From contig NZ_LIWB01000008.1 of assembly GCF_001905725.1 (NCBI RefSeq), positions 74,491 to 138,490 on the forward strand: a DNA stretch of 64,000 nt, in the 5' to 3' direction. Positions 15,820 to 24,721 of this stretch are shown here, in pieces. The position numbers and the translations under genes are program-made. The notes below the pieces were generated by a model. The model ran no database searches. It was given only the letters and a program-made list of their open reading frames with translations, and was not told the origin of the DNA. Positions within the stretch are counted from its first letter, which is position 1. Each line of letters opens with the position of its first letter. The stretch comes from Streptomyces sp. CB02400 (GTDB lineage: Bacteria > Actinomycetota > Actinomycetes > Streptomycetales > Streptomycetaceae).

Positions 15820-17049
15820 GTGAGCGAGACCGAGACCGAGGTCGGCACCGCGCCCCGGCCCCTGTCGCTGGACGACGGCCGGCCGGCGGCGCGGGCCTGG
15901 TCGCTGGATCCCGCCCTGCGCCATCTCAACCACGGTTCCTTCGGCGCCGTACCGCTGGTCGCCCAGGAGCGGCAACGGGAGTTGCGTGCGCTGATGGAGA
16001 GCGCGCCGGTGGTGTGGTTCCCCGAGCTGCCGCGGCGGCTCGCGGCGGCCCGCGTCGAACTCGCCGCCTTCCTCGGCGCGGACCCCGGCGACCTCGCCCT
16101 GGTGCCGAACGCGAGCGCCGGCGCGAGTGTCGTGTACGCCAACCTGGAGCGCCGGGGCGGCGGGGAGATCGTCGTCACCGACCACGGCTACGGCGCCGTG
16201 ACGATGGGCGCCGAACGGCTGGCACGCCGCTGGGGCGGCCGGGTGCGCACGGCCAGGGTGCCGCTGGACGCCGGTGCGGACCAGGCGTACGAGGCGGTCA
16301 TGGCCGAGGTGGGCGAGGACACCGGGCTCGTCGTCGTCGACCAGATCACCTCGGCCACCGCCCGCCGGCTGCCGGTGGAGCGGATCGGCGTGGAGGCGCG
16401 GCGGCGCGGGGTCCCGCTGCTCGTGGACGGCGCGCACGCGCCCGGCCTGATCGCCGCCCCGCTCGAAGGGCTGACCTGCGACTTCTGGACGGGCAACCTG
16501 CACAAGTGGGGGTGCGCCCCGCGCGGCACCGCGGTCCTGGTGGCGCGCGGTCCGCTGCGGGACGGGCTGTATCCGCTGATCGACTCGTGGGGCGCCGCCG
16601 ATCCGTACCCCGACCGCTTCGACCAGCAGGGCACGGTCGACGCCACCAACCACCTGGCCGCCCCGGCCGCCCTCGACTTCGTCGACCGTACCTGGGGCTG
16701 GCCCGCCGCCCGCCGGTACATGGACGAGCTGGCCGGGTACGGCGCGCGGGTCGTGGGTGCCGCGCTCGCCGAGCTGACCGGCGCGGACGCCTCCGTCGAC
16801 GTCGGCATGCCCGTGCCCGGCATGCGGCTGGTGCGGCTGCCCGACGGGCTCGCCGACAGCCGCGTCGCCGCCGACGCGCTGCGCGACCGGGCCCCCGCGG
16901 AGCTGGGCGTCGAGGCGGCGTTCACCAGCTTCGGCGGAGTCGGCTACCTGCGGCTGTCCGCGCACGTCTACAACACCGCCGAGGACTACGAGTACTTCGC
17001 CGAGCGGTGCGTTCCCGTGCTCGGCGAGTGGGCCCGCGCGGTGCGGTGA
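15820..17049 (+). CDS. PLP-dependent class V aminotransferase (isopenicillin N epimerase-like)
   Basis: 409 residues from GTG 15820. This start is preferred because GAGGGGAG sits at the right distance, although an ATG at 15796 is also in frame. It is a type I PLP fold enzyme of the cysteine desulfurase / isopenicillin N epimerase family. The N-terminal LNHGSFG is typical of the epimerase-like branch, the PLP aspartate is in VDGAHAPG, and the Schiff-base lysine is in TGNLHKWGCAPRG near residue 229. There are no beta-lactam genes nearby, so the substrate cannot be named. A 20-bp palindrome lies in its upstream region. Confidence 0.85.
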   Translation: MSETETEVGTAPRPLSLDDGRPAARAWSLDPALRHLNHGSFGAVPLVAQERQRELRALMESAPVVWFPELPRRLAAARVELAAFLGADPGDLALVPNASAGASVVYANLERRGGGEIVVTDHGYGAVTMGAERLARRWGGRVRTARVPLDAGADQAYEAVMAEVGEDTGLVVVDQITSATARRLPVERIGVEARRRGVPLLVDGAHAPGLIAAPLEGLTCDFWTGNLHKWGCAPRGTAVLVARGPLRDGLYPLIDSWGAADPYPDRFDQQGTVDATNHLAAPAALDFVDRTWGWPAARRYMDELAGYGARVVGAALAELTGADASVDVGMPVPGMRLVRLPDGLADSRVAADALRDRAPAELGVEAAFTSFGGVGYLRLSAHVYNTAEDYEYFAERCVPVLGEWARAVR

Positions 17050-17067
17050 AGCACCGGGGCCGGCCGG

Positions 17068-17652
17068 TCATGCCTCCCGGGCCGCGCGTTCCAGACGGTT
17101 CCGGTAGGCCTCCCACCAGGCCGGGTCGTCCGACGGCAGGCTGGTGTTGGACTCGTTCATCCCCACGGCGCCGTCCATGAGTTCGCGGAGGATGTCGGCG
17201 TGGCCGGCGTGCCGGTGGGTGTCGGCGATCACCCGGACCACGGCGTGGTGCAGCGTCAACTCGTTCCTGCCGTCCGGCCACCACGGCACCCTGCCGGCCG
17301 TGTCCAGCGGCAGCGCCTCGATCGTCGCGTCCGCGTGCGCCCACGCCCGGCGGTACAGGCCGACCACGTCCTCGCGCGACTCCTCGGCGGTCGCCCACAT
17401 GTCCGCGTTCGGTTCCGCCCCGTCCGCGAGCCAGGGCAGCGGCTCACCGGACGGCCGGCCGAAGGTGTCGCCGAGGTAGCCCAGTTCCACCCCGGCCGCG
17501 TGTTTCACCAGGCCCAGGAGGTTGGTGCCGGTCGGCGTCAGCGGGCGGCGGACGTCGTACTCGGGGAGGCCCTCGAGTTTCCAGAGCAGAGCGTCGCGGG
17601 CCGACCGGAGATAGAAGCGGAGGTCGGTCTTGGCGGTGTCGGGTGGGGTCAT
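17068..17652 (-). CDS. DinB-family (DUF664) protein
   Basis: 194 residues, a four-helix-bundle DinB-like fold. The metal-binding histidine pattern is visible: LVKHAAGVELGYLG near residue 47, and HRHAGHADILRELMDGA near 150. This subgroup includes mycothiol-dependent thiol transferases, fitting a mycothiol producer (mshA is at 25750). The ATG at 17652 begins MTPPDTAKTDLRFYL. The frame stays open upstream, but that part is low-complexity. A second DUF664 protein lies at 31309-31869. The substrate is unknown. Confidence 0.85.
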   Translation of the reverse strand: MTPPDTAKTDLRFYLRSARDALLWKLEGLPEYDVRRPLTPTGTNLLGLVKHAAGVELGYLGDTFGRPSGEPLPWLADGAEPNADMWATAEESREDVVGLYRRAWAHADATIEALPLDTAGRVPWWPDGRNELTLHHAVVRVIADTHRHAGHADILRELMDGAVGMNESNTSLPSDDPAWWEAYRNRLERAAREA

Positions 17653-18010
17653 GCGGGTCAGTCTGCCGTTGCGTACGAGGACGCGCTCACGCATTTCGTC
17701 CGCCTCGCGCCAGGCCTGGACACGCCTCGGCCGGACGAGGAAGTACCGGCAGGACTCGTCGAGCCGGCGCGGGCCGGACCCGGTCCTCGCCGCGGACGCG
17801 TCGCCCGTGCCGTCGCCGAGTGCGGCGGTGCCCACCGGCTCGGCTGTGCCGCCCCCCCCGGTCGTCCGCCGGCCGGTCGCGGCCGGTGACCGGGGCACGC
17901 TGTCCCGTCCCCGAGGAACGGGAGCGGGACCGGACGGACGCCGTACGGGGTGCCCGAGGGTGCCGCCGGAGGCCGGCGTCGTTCTCGGGTCTCGCGCGGC
18001 GGAGCCTCCG
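17653..18010. other. Gap without a convincing gene
   Basis: 358 bases between the convergent-side DinB gene start and the VOC stop. Very GC-rich with a run of C residues near 17851. Open frames exist on both strands, but none has a recognisable domain or ribosome-binding site. It probably carries the DinB promoter. Confidence 0.5.
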
Positions 18011-18643
18011 TCACGGTGTCATGACGGCCGGCGACGCGGCCTCCCAGGCGAACCCGTCCGGGTCCGTGAAGGCACCCGCACCGCCGCCGATCACCAGCCG
18101 GTGCGATCCGCTCCCCTCCGCGGAGACGCCGAGGTCCTTGGCGAGGGCGCGGCGCCGGTACAGCGCCAGCTTGACGGGACTCGACTCCCCGCCGGCGAAC
18201 TCGACGTACGTACGGCCGAAGCTCTTCGCCACGGTGAGGCCCCGCTCGACGTAGAACCGCTTGCTCGCGGCCACGTCCGCGACGCCGAGCAGCAGCACGA
18301 TCTCGTCGATCCGCCGGGTCGCGGGGCCGCGGTCCTTCTTCGCCGAGGTCGCGACCTTCCAGATCGTCCCGTCCGGGGCCTGTACGACACCGCCGTACCC
18401 CCAGAGCGACTTCGCGGCCGGCTTCAGCGGTACGGCGCCGGCCTCCACGGCGGTGCCGATGAGGCTGTCCACGTCGGCCGGCCGGGACACCGTGAGCCCC
18501 AGCGTGAACCCGCGGAACCCGCTCGTGGCCGCCTCCGAGGCCCGTAGCCCTATCTGCGAGTCCAGTCCGAAGGCGGCGGACTGGAACCGGCGTGCGGCCG
18601 CGGTGTCGGCCACGTCGAGCGTCACACTGTCGATGAACGTCAT
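18011..18643 (-). CDS. VOC (glyoxalase-like) protein, internal start alternative
   Basis: If translated from its own ATG at 18643, this is a 210-residue protein of two beta-alpha-beta-beta-beta modules (residues 1-95 and 105-210). The second module contains EIVLLLGVADVAASKRFYV and ends GAFTDPDGFAWEAA, the typical VOC ending. The GAAGGGC sequence immediately upstream supports independent initiation, and this is the form expected from related genomes. See the entry for 18011-19195 for the in-frame upstream domain. Confidence 0.7.
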   Translation of the reverse strand: MTFIDSVTLDVADTAAARRFQSAAFGLDSQIGLRASEAATSGFRGFTLGLTVSRPADVDSLIGTAVEAGAVPLKPAAKSLWGYGGVVQAPDGTIWKVATSAKKDRGPATRRIDEIVLLLGVADVAASKRFYVERGLTVAKSFGRTYVEFAGGESSPVKLALYRRRALAKDLGVSAEGSGSHRLVIGGGAGAFTDPDGFAWEAASPAVMTP

Positions 18644-19195
18644 GCCCTTCACGCTAGGAGCCCTCCGCCTCCGGAGGCTTCTCGATTCCTGACCGGTCTT
18701 CCCCGGCCTCGGCGCGGCCGTCCGCACCGGTCCGGCGGCGTCGTGACCGTGACGCCGCCGGGGCGGCGCGGACGGTTGCATCCCGAGGCCCATCGCGTAG
18801 CCGACGATGCTGTCCTCGTGGCCGTGCTGGAAGCGTTTGATCACACGCTGGACGGGCCAGATGACGGAGTCGTCGGGGAGGCGGAGCGTGAGGTCCACCT
18901 CGCTGTGCGGGTCCTCGGCGTCGGTCTCCCAGGCCCCGCCGGCACTGCGCCGGACCGTCTCACCCAGGTAGGCGCCGAGGGCGAACAGACGCGCCCCCAG
19001 GTCCGTCGCGAGGAGGCCCCCGGCCACCGCGATCCCGCGGTCGCTGTGCTCGGCCATGAAGCGCTCGACGTCCCGCAGGCTCGTGGGCGTGAAGTCCGCC
19101 CGGTACCCGGAGCTGTTGAGCGCGCGGGCGATCCAGGCGGCGCTGGTGCGGACGTCGTCCAGGAGGTTCCGTGCGTCGGCGGCGGTCGCAGTCAT
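18011..19195 (-). CDS. Open frame joining an uncharacterised domain to a two-module VOC protein
   Basis: One uninterrupted frame of 394 residues holds two proteins that are usually separate. Residues 1-135 (from ATG 19195) form a compact uncharacterised domain ending about MGLGMQPS. A Pro/Arg-rich stretch of about 50 residues follows without a stop. From M at 18643 (MTFIDSVTLDVAD) come two glyoxalase/VOC modules of 210 residues in total. A ribosome-binding-like GAAGGGC lies just before 18643, so the VOC part can be translated on its own. Either the first gene lost its stop codon or the fusion is real. VOC proteins act as dioxygenases, glyoxalases or binding proteins; no substrate is evident. 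Confidence 0.65.
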   Translation of the reverse strand: MTATAADARNLLDDVRTSAAWIARALNSSGYRADFTPTSLRDVERFMAEHSDRGIAVAGGLLATDLGARLFALGAYLGETVRRSAGGAWETDAEDPHSEVDLTLRLPDDSVIWPVQRVIKRFQHGHEDSIVGYAMGLGMQPSAPPRRRHGHDAAGPVRTAAPRPGKTGQESRSLRRRRAPSVKGMTFIDSVTLDVADTAAARRFQSAAFGLDSQIGLRASEAATSGFRGFTLGLTVSRPADVDSLIGTAVEAGAVPLKPAAKSLWGYGGVVQAPDGTIWKVATSAKKDRGPATRRIDEIVLLLGVADVAASKRFYVERGLTVAKSFGRTYVEFAGGESSPVKLALYRRRALAKDLGVSAEGSGSHRLVIGGGAGAFTDPDGFAWEAASPAVMTP

Positions 19196-19233
19196 GTCCG
19201 GGATCCTCGCCGATGGCACTGACAACGGGCGGC

Positions 19234-19767
19234 TCAGCCCTTGACGGCCTCCGCGATCCGCAGGGCCGCCTCGGCGGGGGTGAGGTGCGTGGTGTCGATG
19301 ACCTCGGCCTCGCGGTGCAGCCAGGTGCGGGCCGCCTCGGCGTAGGGCTCCAGATGGCTGAGACGGAACGGGGAGTCCGGGCCGAGGACCGTGTCCCCCG
19401 CGATGCGCCCGCGGAGGGTCTCCCGGTCGGCGTGGAGGACGAAGTGCCGTACCGGAATGCCGTGCCGGTCGAGGCCCGCGCTGATCTCGCGCCAGTACTC
19501 CTCGACCAGGACGGTCATGGGCATCACCAGGGTGCCGCCGGTGTAGTCGAGTACGTGGCGGGCGGTCTCGACCACGAGCGGCCGCCACGGCGGCCAGTGC
19601 TGGAAGTTGCCCGTCCAGGGCAGCCCCGGCGTGATGTCCATGAGCGTCTCGCCGACCTTCTCGGCGTCGAACACCCGTGAGTCCGGGAGCAGCCGCTGCA
19701 CGAGCGCGCCGGTCGTCGTCTTGCCGGCGCCGTGGGTGCCGTTGATCCATACGATCACGGGCCCCAC
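19234..19767 (-). CDS. P-loop NTPase/kinase, TmrB-like
   Basis: 177 residues. The N terminus is VIVWINGTHGAGKTTT, a Walker A motif at about 7-18, followed by a compact kinase-like domain; it resembles TmrB-type ATP-binding proteins and small-molecule kinases. TmrB gives tunicamycin resistance in Bacillus, but the similarity is too general to claim that here. Start is uncertain: GTG at 19767 or GTG at 19758 (VIVWING); the latter looks closer to the family. It lies between the 18011-19195 frame and a divergent XRE regulator. Confidence 0.75.
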   Translation of the reverse strand: MGPVIVWINGTHGAGKTTTGALVQRLLPDSRVFDAEKVGETLMDITPGLPWTGNFQHWPPWRPLVVETARHVLDYTGGTLVMPMTVLVEEYWREISAGLDRHGIPVRHFVLHADRETLRGRIAGDTVLGPDSPFRLSHLEPYAEAARTWLHREAEVIDTTHLTPAEAALRIAEAVKG

Positions 19768-19827
19768 GCTAGTGCCCCGTCCGGTACGGCTTCGGTGTTT
19801 TTCAGGGTCCGTCTGTGCCGTGGCGCA

Positions 19828-19853
19828 CTATTGCAAGCAGGTGCTTGCAATAG
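19828..19853. promoter_or_regulatory. 26-bp perfect palindrome upstream of an XRE regulator
   Basis: CTATTGCAAGCA, two G, then TGCTTGCAATAG: 12-base perfect arms, 27 bases before the XRE start at 19880. The AT-rich symmetric site is most simply the autoregulatory operator of the dimeric regulator; it may also touch the divergent NTPase gene. Confidence 0.75.
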
Positions 19854-19879
19854 TTAGCGAGGTGGGGCACGGTGGGGGT

Positions 19880-20443
19880 ATGGCATCGCTCAACGTCGGC
19901 AATCTCGGTGAGTACCTGCGCGAGCAGCGGCGCAGTGCGCAGTTGTCGCTGCGGCAGCTCGCCGACGCCGCCGGGGTGTCCAATCCGTATCTCAGCCAGA
20001 TCGAGCGCGGGCTGCGCAAGCCGAGCGCGGAGGTGCTGCAGCAGGTCGCCAAGGCACTGCGGATCTCCGCCGAGACGCTGTACGTCCGGGCCGGAATCCT
20101 CGACGCCGAGCGGGACCGGTCCGAGGTCGAGACGCGGGCCGCCGTCCTCGCCGATCCCACGCTGACCGAGCGTCAGAAGCAGGTGCTGCTCCAGATCTAC
20201 GAGTCGTTCCGCAAGGAGAACGGGTTTGGCGGCGCCGAGGACGGTGAGGCGACGGAGGATCCCGGGGCGGCGGAGCCGGCCGGGGTGTCCGAGGCCGTCG
20301 ACACGCGTGCCCGCGCGGTGGACGCTCCGGACGACGACACCGCGATACGCCGGAGCCGTACGGCCGACGGCGGCACGACCGCCGAGCGCCGTCCCCGTGC
20401 GGGCGGCGGCAGTGACAAGGGTCCGCGGCGGACGGCCGGCTGA
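19880..20443 (+). CDS. XRE-family helix-turn-helix regulator
   Basis: 187 residues. Residues 8-62 are a Cro/C1-type helix-turn-helix (LGEYLREQRRSAQLSLRQL, AGVSNPYLSQIERGLRKP). A helical region with LTERQKQVLLQIYESFRKE follows at about 95-113, then a disordered acidic/basic tail. ATG 19880 follows a GGTGGGGG ribosome-binding site. A 26-bp palindrome sits at the promoter. It lies directly upstream of the HbhA-like gene (79-base gap), which it may control. Similar regulator/HbhA pairs are common in Streptomyces (from memory). Confidence 0.88.
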   Translation: MASLNVGNLGEYLREQRRSAQLSLRQLADAAGVSNPYLSQIERGLRKPSAEVLQQVAKALRISAETLYVRAGILDAERDRSEVETRAAVLADPTLTERQKQVLLQIYESFRKENGFGGAEDGEATEDPGAAEPAGVSEAVDTRARAVDAPDDDTAIRRSRTADGGTTAERRPRAGGGSDKGPRRTAG

Positions 20444-20521
20444 GCCGGACCAGGGCACCGGCCGCCCGCCGCGGACCACACAGAACCCTCAGCCGAAAAC
20501 GAATCCGGGAGGACCATCACC

Positions 20522-21130
20522 ATGGCCATCACCGACGACCTGCGCAAGACCTTCAGCGACCCGACCCCGCTCTACTTCGCCGCCGGCACCGCCGACCTCG
20601 CGTTGCAGCAGGCCAAGAAGGTGCCGGCCCTGGTGGAGCAGTTGCGCACCGAGGCCCCGGCCCGTATCGAGGCCGTGCGCAACACCGACCCCAAGGCCGT
20701 CCAGGAGCGGGCGACCGTCCGGGTCCGGGAGACGCAGGAGAACCTCCAGAGCAAGGTCGGCGAGCTCTTCGGCTCGCTCGACACCGACCTGAAGAAGCTC
20801 GGCGAGAACGCCCAGGACCTCGCGCTGCGCGGGGTCGGCATCGCCGCCGAGTACGCCGTCAAGGCCCGGGAGGCCTACGAGAAGGTAGCCGAGCACGGCG
20901 AGCAGGCCGTGAGGACCTGGCGCGGCGACGCCGCCGAGGGCATCGAGGACATCGCCGTCGCCGTCGAGCCGGCGGCGGCCGAGCCGAAGCCCGCGCCCCG
21001 GCCGGAGCCGGTCGAGGTCAAGGACGACACGCCCGCCGCCGAGTCCGCCGCGGTGAAGAAGCCCGCCGCCGCCAAGAAGGCCCCGGCGCGCAAGACCACG
21101 GCGAAGAAGACGACTCCGCCCGCGAAGTAG
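20522..21130 (+). CDS. HbhA-like heparin-binding-hemagglutinin protein
   Basis: 202 residues. The N-terminal two thirds are a long amphipathic alpha-helical/coiled-coil region, similar to mycobacterial HbhA. The last ~40 residues are a Lys/Ala/Pro-rich tail (KKPAAAKKAPARKTTAKK), the hallmark of heparin-binding HbhA. No signal peptide is seen, as in HbhA. The ATG follows GGGAGGACCATCACC, a good ribosome-binding site. In a soil actinomycete the role may be membrane or lipid-body association rather than adhesion; that is inference. Confidence 0.83.
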   Translation: MAITDDLRKTFSDPTPLYFAAGTADLALQQAKKVPALVEQLRTEAPARIEAVRNTDPKAVQERATVRVRETQENLQSKVGELFGSLDTDLKKLGENAQDLALRGVGIAAEYAVKAREAYEKVAEHGEQAVRTWRGDAAEGIEDIAVAVEPAAAEPKPAPRPEPVEVKDDTPAAESAAVKKPAAAKKAPARKTTAKKTTPPAK

Positions 21131-21240
21131 GCGGGACGGAACCGGACGGGCCGGGCACTCTCACGGTGCCCGGCCCGTTGTCCGGGTAGCCGGCCGGTGG
21201 TTGCGGGTACGGTGACGGCGTAGAGGACGAGCCGAGTCTG

Positions 21241-21591
21241 GTGGTGGACGTTGTGCTGATGCAGGGCTTCGCGGGGTTCATGTGGCTGCTGAGCATGGCC
21301 CTGATCGTGTTCAGCGGCTTCGCGCTGATCGACGCCGCCACGCGCCGTGAGGACGCCTACCGCGCGGCCGACAAGAAGACCAAGCCGTTCTGGCTGATCA
21401 TCCTCGCTCTCGCCTTCGTGGTGAACCTGATCTTCAACATCCTGTCGTTCCTGCCGATCATCGGGCTGATCGCGACCATCGTGTACATGGTCGACGTCCG
21501 CCCCGCCCTCCGCGGCCTGTCCGGCGGCGGGCGCTCCCGCAGAGGCTCCAGCAGCGACGGTCCCTACGGGCCGTACAACGGCGGTCGCTGA
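21241..21591 (+). CDS. DUF2516 family membrane protein
   Basis: 116 residues with two or three membrane segments: about 5-28 (GFAGFMWLLSMALIVFSGFAL) and 48-82 (FWLIILALAFVVNLIF through IVYMVDVRPAL). A Gly/Ser/Arg-rich tail follows. The layout matches DUF2516. Start is ambiguous among GTG 21241, GTG 21244 and ATG 21259. Downstream of the HbhA-like gene in the same direction; function unknown. Confidence 0.8.
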   Translation: MVDVVLMQGFAGFMWLLSMALIVFSGFALIDAATRREDAYRAADKKTKPFWLIILALAFVVNLIFNILSFLPIIGLIATIVYMVDVRPALRGLSGGGRSRRGSSSDGPYGPYNGGR

Positions 21592-21723
21592 TCCGAAGGC
21601 GGGTCCCGTGCCCCTGAGAGGGACGCGGGACCGTAGCGACGTGCGGCTGCCGCCGCGTGGGCGCGGCCGGCCACGACGGACCGGCACCCGGCGTACGGCA
21701 CACACCGGACGGCGAGCTTCCGC

Positions 21724-23091
21724 TCACACCGCCCGGTCCAGCAGCAGCACCGCCACGTCGTCCGTCAGCTCGCCCCCGTTGAGGTCCCGGACCTCGTTGA
21801 CGGCGGTCCGCAGCAGTTCCTCCCCGCGCAGCCCCTCGGAGAGCTGGCGGCGGATCATCTCCACCATGCCGTCCTGGCCGAGCCGCTCCCCGGTGTCGCC
21901 GACCTTGCCCTCGATCAGGCCGTCGGTGTAGAGCATCAGGCTCCACTCGGCGCCCAGCTCCACCTGCATCCGCGGCCAGCGGGCGCCCGGCAGCAGGCCG
22001 AGCGCCGGGCCGTTGTTGTCGTACGGCAGCAGGCGCGCGGGGTGCCCGGGGCGGGCGAGCAGCGGTGACGGGTGGCCGGCCAGGCACAGGCCCGCCCGGC
22101 GGCCGTCCGGGGCGATGTCCACCGCGCACAGGGTCGCGAAGATCTCGTCGTCCGACCGCTCGTGCTCCAGCACCTGCTGGAGTGTGCCCAGCAGCTGGTC
22201 CCCGCACAGTCCCGCCAGGGTCAGCGCGCGCCAGGCGATGCGCAGCTCCACCCCGAGCGCGGCCTCGTCCGGGCCGTGCCCGCAGACGTCGCCGATCATG
22301 GCGTGCACGGTGCCGTCCGGGGTGCGGACGACGTCGTAGAAGTCCCCGCCGAGCAGGGCGCGGGAGCGGCCGGGGCGGTAGCGGGCGGCGAACCGCAGCG
22401 GGGAGCCGTCCAGCAGCGGGGTGGGCAGCAGGCCGCGTTCCAGCCGGCGGTTCTCCTGGGCGCGCACGCGGCCCTCGGCGAGCCGCCGCTCGGCGGAGTC
22501 GGACCGCTTGCGCTCCACCGCGTACCGGATCGCCCGGCTCAGCAGCCGGCCGTCCAGCTCGTCGCGGACGAGGTAGTCCTGGGCGCCCACCCGTACGGCC
22601 TCGGCGCCGCGCTCGGTGTCGTCGGCGCCGGTGAGCGCGAGGACGGCGTGCCGGGGCGCGAGCTCCAGGACGTGCTTGAGCACGGCGAGCTCGTCGTCAC
22701 CGTCGCCCGCCCGGCCGGGCGCGGGCAGCGCGAGGTCCAGCAGGATGCAGTGGACGTCGTGGGTCAGCAGCCGCTCGGCCTCGGTGAGGTTGCGGGCGGT
22801 GCGGACGCGGATCGGCTTGCCGGACTGGTCGAGCAGCTCCGGCACGATCGGCGACCCGCCGGGGTCGTCCTCGATCAGCAGCAGGGTGAGGTTGGTGTGG
22901 GCGGCCGTCTCGGCCCGGTCCGGCGCGGTGCCGGGCCGGTCCGCGGTGTGCTCGGACGGGGCCGCCGCGCGCGGGGCCGTCGCCCTGGTCTCCGAGGAGT
23001 CCTGGGCGGAGCCGCCGTTCGGTGCGGCGGTCGGCGCCTGACCACCTTCCGCGGCCGGGATCGCTCTCTGCCGCGGTACGGGTGCGGGCAT
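21724..23091 (-). CDS. Response-regulator-linked SpoIIE-type PP2C phosphatase
   Basis: 455 residues from ATG 23091. A Pro/Ala-rich N-terminal leader (1-75) precedes a receiver domain (about 80-200) with the acidic pair in LLLIEDD and the phospho-acceptor in CILLDLALP. A helical linker follows. The C-terminal domain (about 240-450) is a PP2C/SpoIIE serine phosphatase with metal sites in LLGGDFYDVV, MIGDVCGHG and GELTDDVAVLLLD. Such RsbU-like proteins dephosphorylate anti-anti-sigma factors in stress or developmental signalling. The frame is open to 23367, but that part runs through the promoter region. Confidence 0.87.
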   Translation of the reverse strand: MPAPVPRQRAIPAAEGGQAPTAAPNGGSAQDSSETRATAPRAAAPSEHTADRPGTAPDRAETAAHTNLTLLLIEDDPGGSPIVPELLDQSGKPIRVRTARNLTEAERLLTHDVHCILLDLALPAPGRAGDGDDELAVLKHVLELAPRHAVLALTGADDTERGAEAVRVGAQDYLVRDELDGRLLSRAIRYAVERKRSDSAERRLAEGRVRAQENRRLERGLLPTPLLDGSPLRFAARYRPGRSRALLGGDFYDVVRTPDGTVHAMIGDVCGHGPDEAALGVELRIAWRALTLAGLCGDQLLGTLQQVLEHERSDDEIFATLCAVDIAPDGRRAGLCLAGHPSPLLARPGHPARLLPYDNNGPALGLLPGARWPRMQVELGAEWSLMLYTDGLIEGKVGDTGERLGQDGMVEMIRRQLSEGLRGEELLRTAVNEVRDLNGGELTDDVAVLLLDRAV

Positions 23092-23428
23092 TGTTGCGGG
23101 TTCCTTCCCTCCCCCCGAGGGCACGGTGGGGGCTTCGGCCACAGGCCTGTGTCCTGCTCCCACCTCCGGGTGCGAGCAGGGGATGCCCCCTTCGAACGGG
23201 GACCATAGCGGCTGACGGCGCCGCAGCGGAATGGTGTGAACCACGCCGCTCCGCCGTCGGCCCCCGTCATATGCCGCGTTTGCTACCGCACTTGGACAGG
23301 TCGAAGACGCCACGGGAATGACGAACGTCACGCCCGCGGGGGGTTTGGCGGAAAGATCGACGTGCACTGGGTCACGTGGCGTATGTCACCGGGGTGTTGA
23401 GCGGCCGGAGCGGGAGGGCGCGAACCGC
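23092..23428. other. Upstream region of two genes, no gene seen
   Basis: 337 bases between the start of the phosphatase gene and the stop of the NlpC/P60 gene. It contains the phosphatase leader with an extended purine-rich stretch (GGAGGGAAGGAA on the minus strand). No RNA gene or repeat was recognised. Confidence 0.5.
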
Positions 23429-24523
23429 TCAGTTCGCGTCCGCGTCCGGCCGTACCACCCCGAGGATCGGCATCGATCCGGCCCCCGCGAGCGTCACCGT
23501 CCGCCCCGGGCGCGGGGCGTGCACGATCATGCCGTCCCCGACGTACATCCCCACGTGGCTGGCGTCGTCGAAGTAGATGACGAGGTCACCGGGGCGCATG
23601 TCCTTGATGTCGACGCGCTCGAGCTGCTTCCACTGCGCCTGCGAGGTGCGCGGCATGCCCCGCCCGGCCGAGATCCAGGCCTGGGAGGTCAGTCCTGAGC
23701 AGTCGTACGTGTTCGGCCCCTCGGCGCCCCACTGGTAGGGCTTCCCGATCTGCGCGGTGGCGTACGCGACGGCCTTCGCGCCCTGCTCCGTCGCCTTGCC
23801 CCTGATCTCGTCGAGGATGCCGGAGCCCAGCCACGAAGCCTGCGCCTCGGCGGCGGCCCGCTTCTCCAGCAGGGCCAGGCGCTCCTTCTCCACCTGCTCC
23901 AGCTCGGACTCGACCTTCTCGGCCGCCTTGATCCGCTTCTCGATCTTCTTCTGCGCCTCGGCCTTGGTCTTGCGGCCCGCCTCCAGCTCCGTCATCTGCG
24001 CTTCGGCGTCCTGCGCGTACTGCTCCAAGTCCTGCTGGGTGCGGGTCATTTCCCCGAGCAGGCCCTTGGCCGCGTGCTCGCCCTGGCGCACCCGGCCCGC
24101 GCCGTCGAGGAAATCCTGCGGGTCGTCGCTCAGCATCAGGTGGGCCTCGGGCGGAAGCCCGCCGCCGCGGTACTGGGCGGCGGCCGCGGCGCCCGCGCGG
24201 GCCTTCAGCTCGGCCAGTCTCTCCCGGCCCTCGACGATCTTCTTCGCCAGCCGGACGATCTGGGCGGACTGCTGCCGCGCCTTCTCCTCGGCGGCGTTGT
24301 ACTCCTCGGTGGCGACGGCCGCCGCGCGGTAGAGCTTGTCGAGCTTCTCGCGTACGGCCTCGAGTTCCTCGTCCTGGTCGCCGACCACGGTGACGCTCGC
24401 GGTCGTGCCCGGGGACGGCGGGGGAGCGGGAGCCGCGAACGCCGTACCGGGCAGCGCCAGTACGGTGACCGCGCAGACCACGGTCACAGCCGCCGTGAGC
24501 AACCCGCGCTTGGCCGTCTCCAT
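23429..24523 (-). CDS. Secreted NlpC/P60 peptidoglycan endopeptidase (RipA-like)
   Basis: 364 residues from ATG 24523; GTG 24532 is an alternative. A Sec signal peptide (about 1-34, GLLTAAVTVVCAVTVLAL, cleavage near AFA-AP) is followed by a long coiled coil (about 50-235) with many Glu/Lys/Gln residues, then an NlpC/P60 domain (about 250-364). The catalytic cysteine is in TYDCSGLTSQAW and the histidine in SHVGMYVGDG. Enzymes of this layout cleave D-Glu-mDAP bonds in peptidoglycan during growth and septation. Single-gene transcription unit. Confidence 0.92.
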   Translation of the reverse strand: METAKRGLLTAAVTVVCAVTVLALPGTAFAAPAPPPSPGTTASVTVVGDQDEELEAVREKLDKLYRAAAVATEEYNAAEEKARQQSAQIVRLAKKIVEGRERLAELKARAGAAAAAQYRGGGLPPEAHLMLSDDPQDFLDGAGRVRQGEHAAKGLLGEMTRTQQDLEQYAQDAEAQMTELEAGRKTKAEAQKKIEKRIKAAEKVESELEQVEKERLALLEKRAAAEAQASWLGSGILDEIRGKATEQGAKAVAYATAQIGKPYQWGAEGPNTYDCSGLTSQAWISAGRGMPRTSQAQWKQLERVDIKDMRPGDLVIYFDDASHVGMYVGDGMIVHAPRPGRTVTLAGAGSMPILGVVRPDADAN

Positions 24524-24721
24524 GACTCGCACCCCCGTTGATTAACCGTCAGTAACATATGGTCGCCCGGTGGATGCTGCCATGCCGACGCGCGAAACGA
24601 CAGAGGGAGTACTTCCCGTCCCCCGCTTCCCGGCATTCTCCGGCATCCCCGGCGTGGTGATCATCCCGCCCGTGTGACGAACGACTCACACGGATCGTTC
24701 CCGCTCCGCGTCACCACGGGG

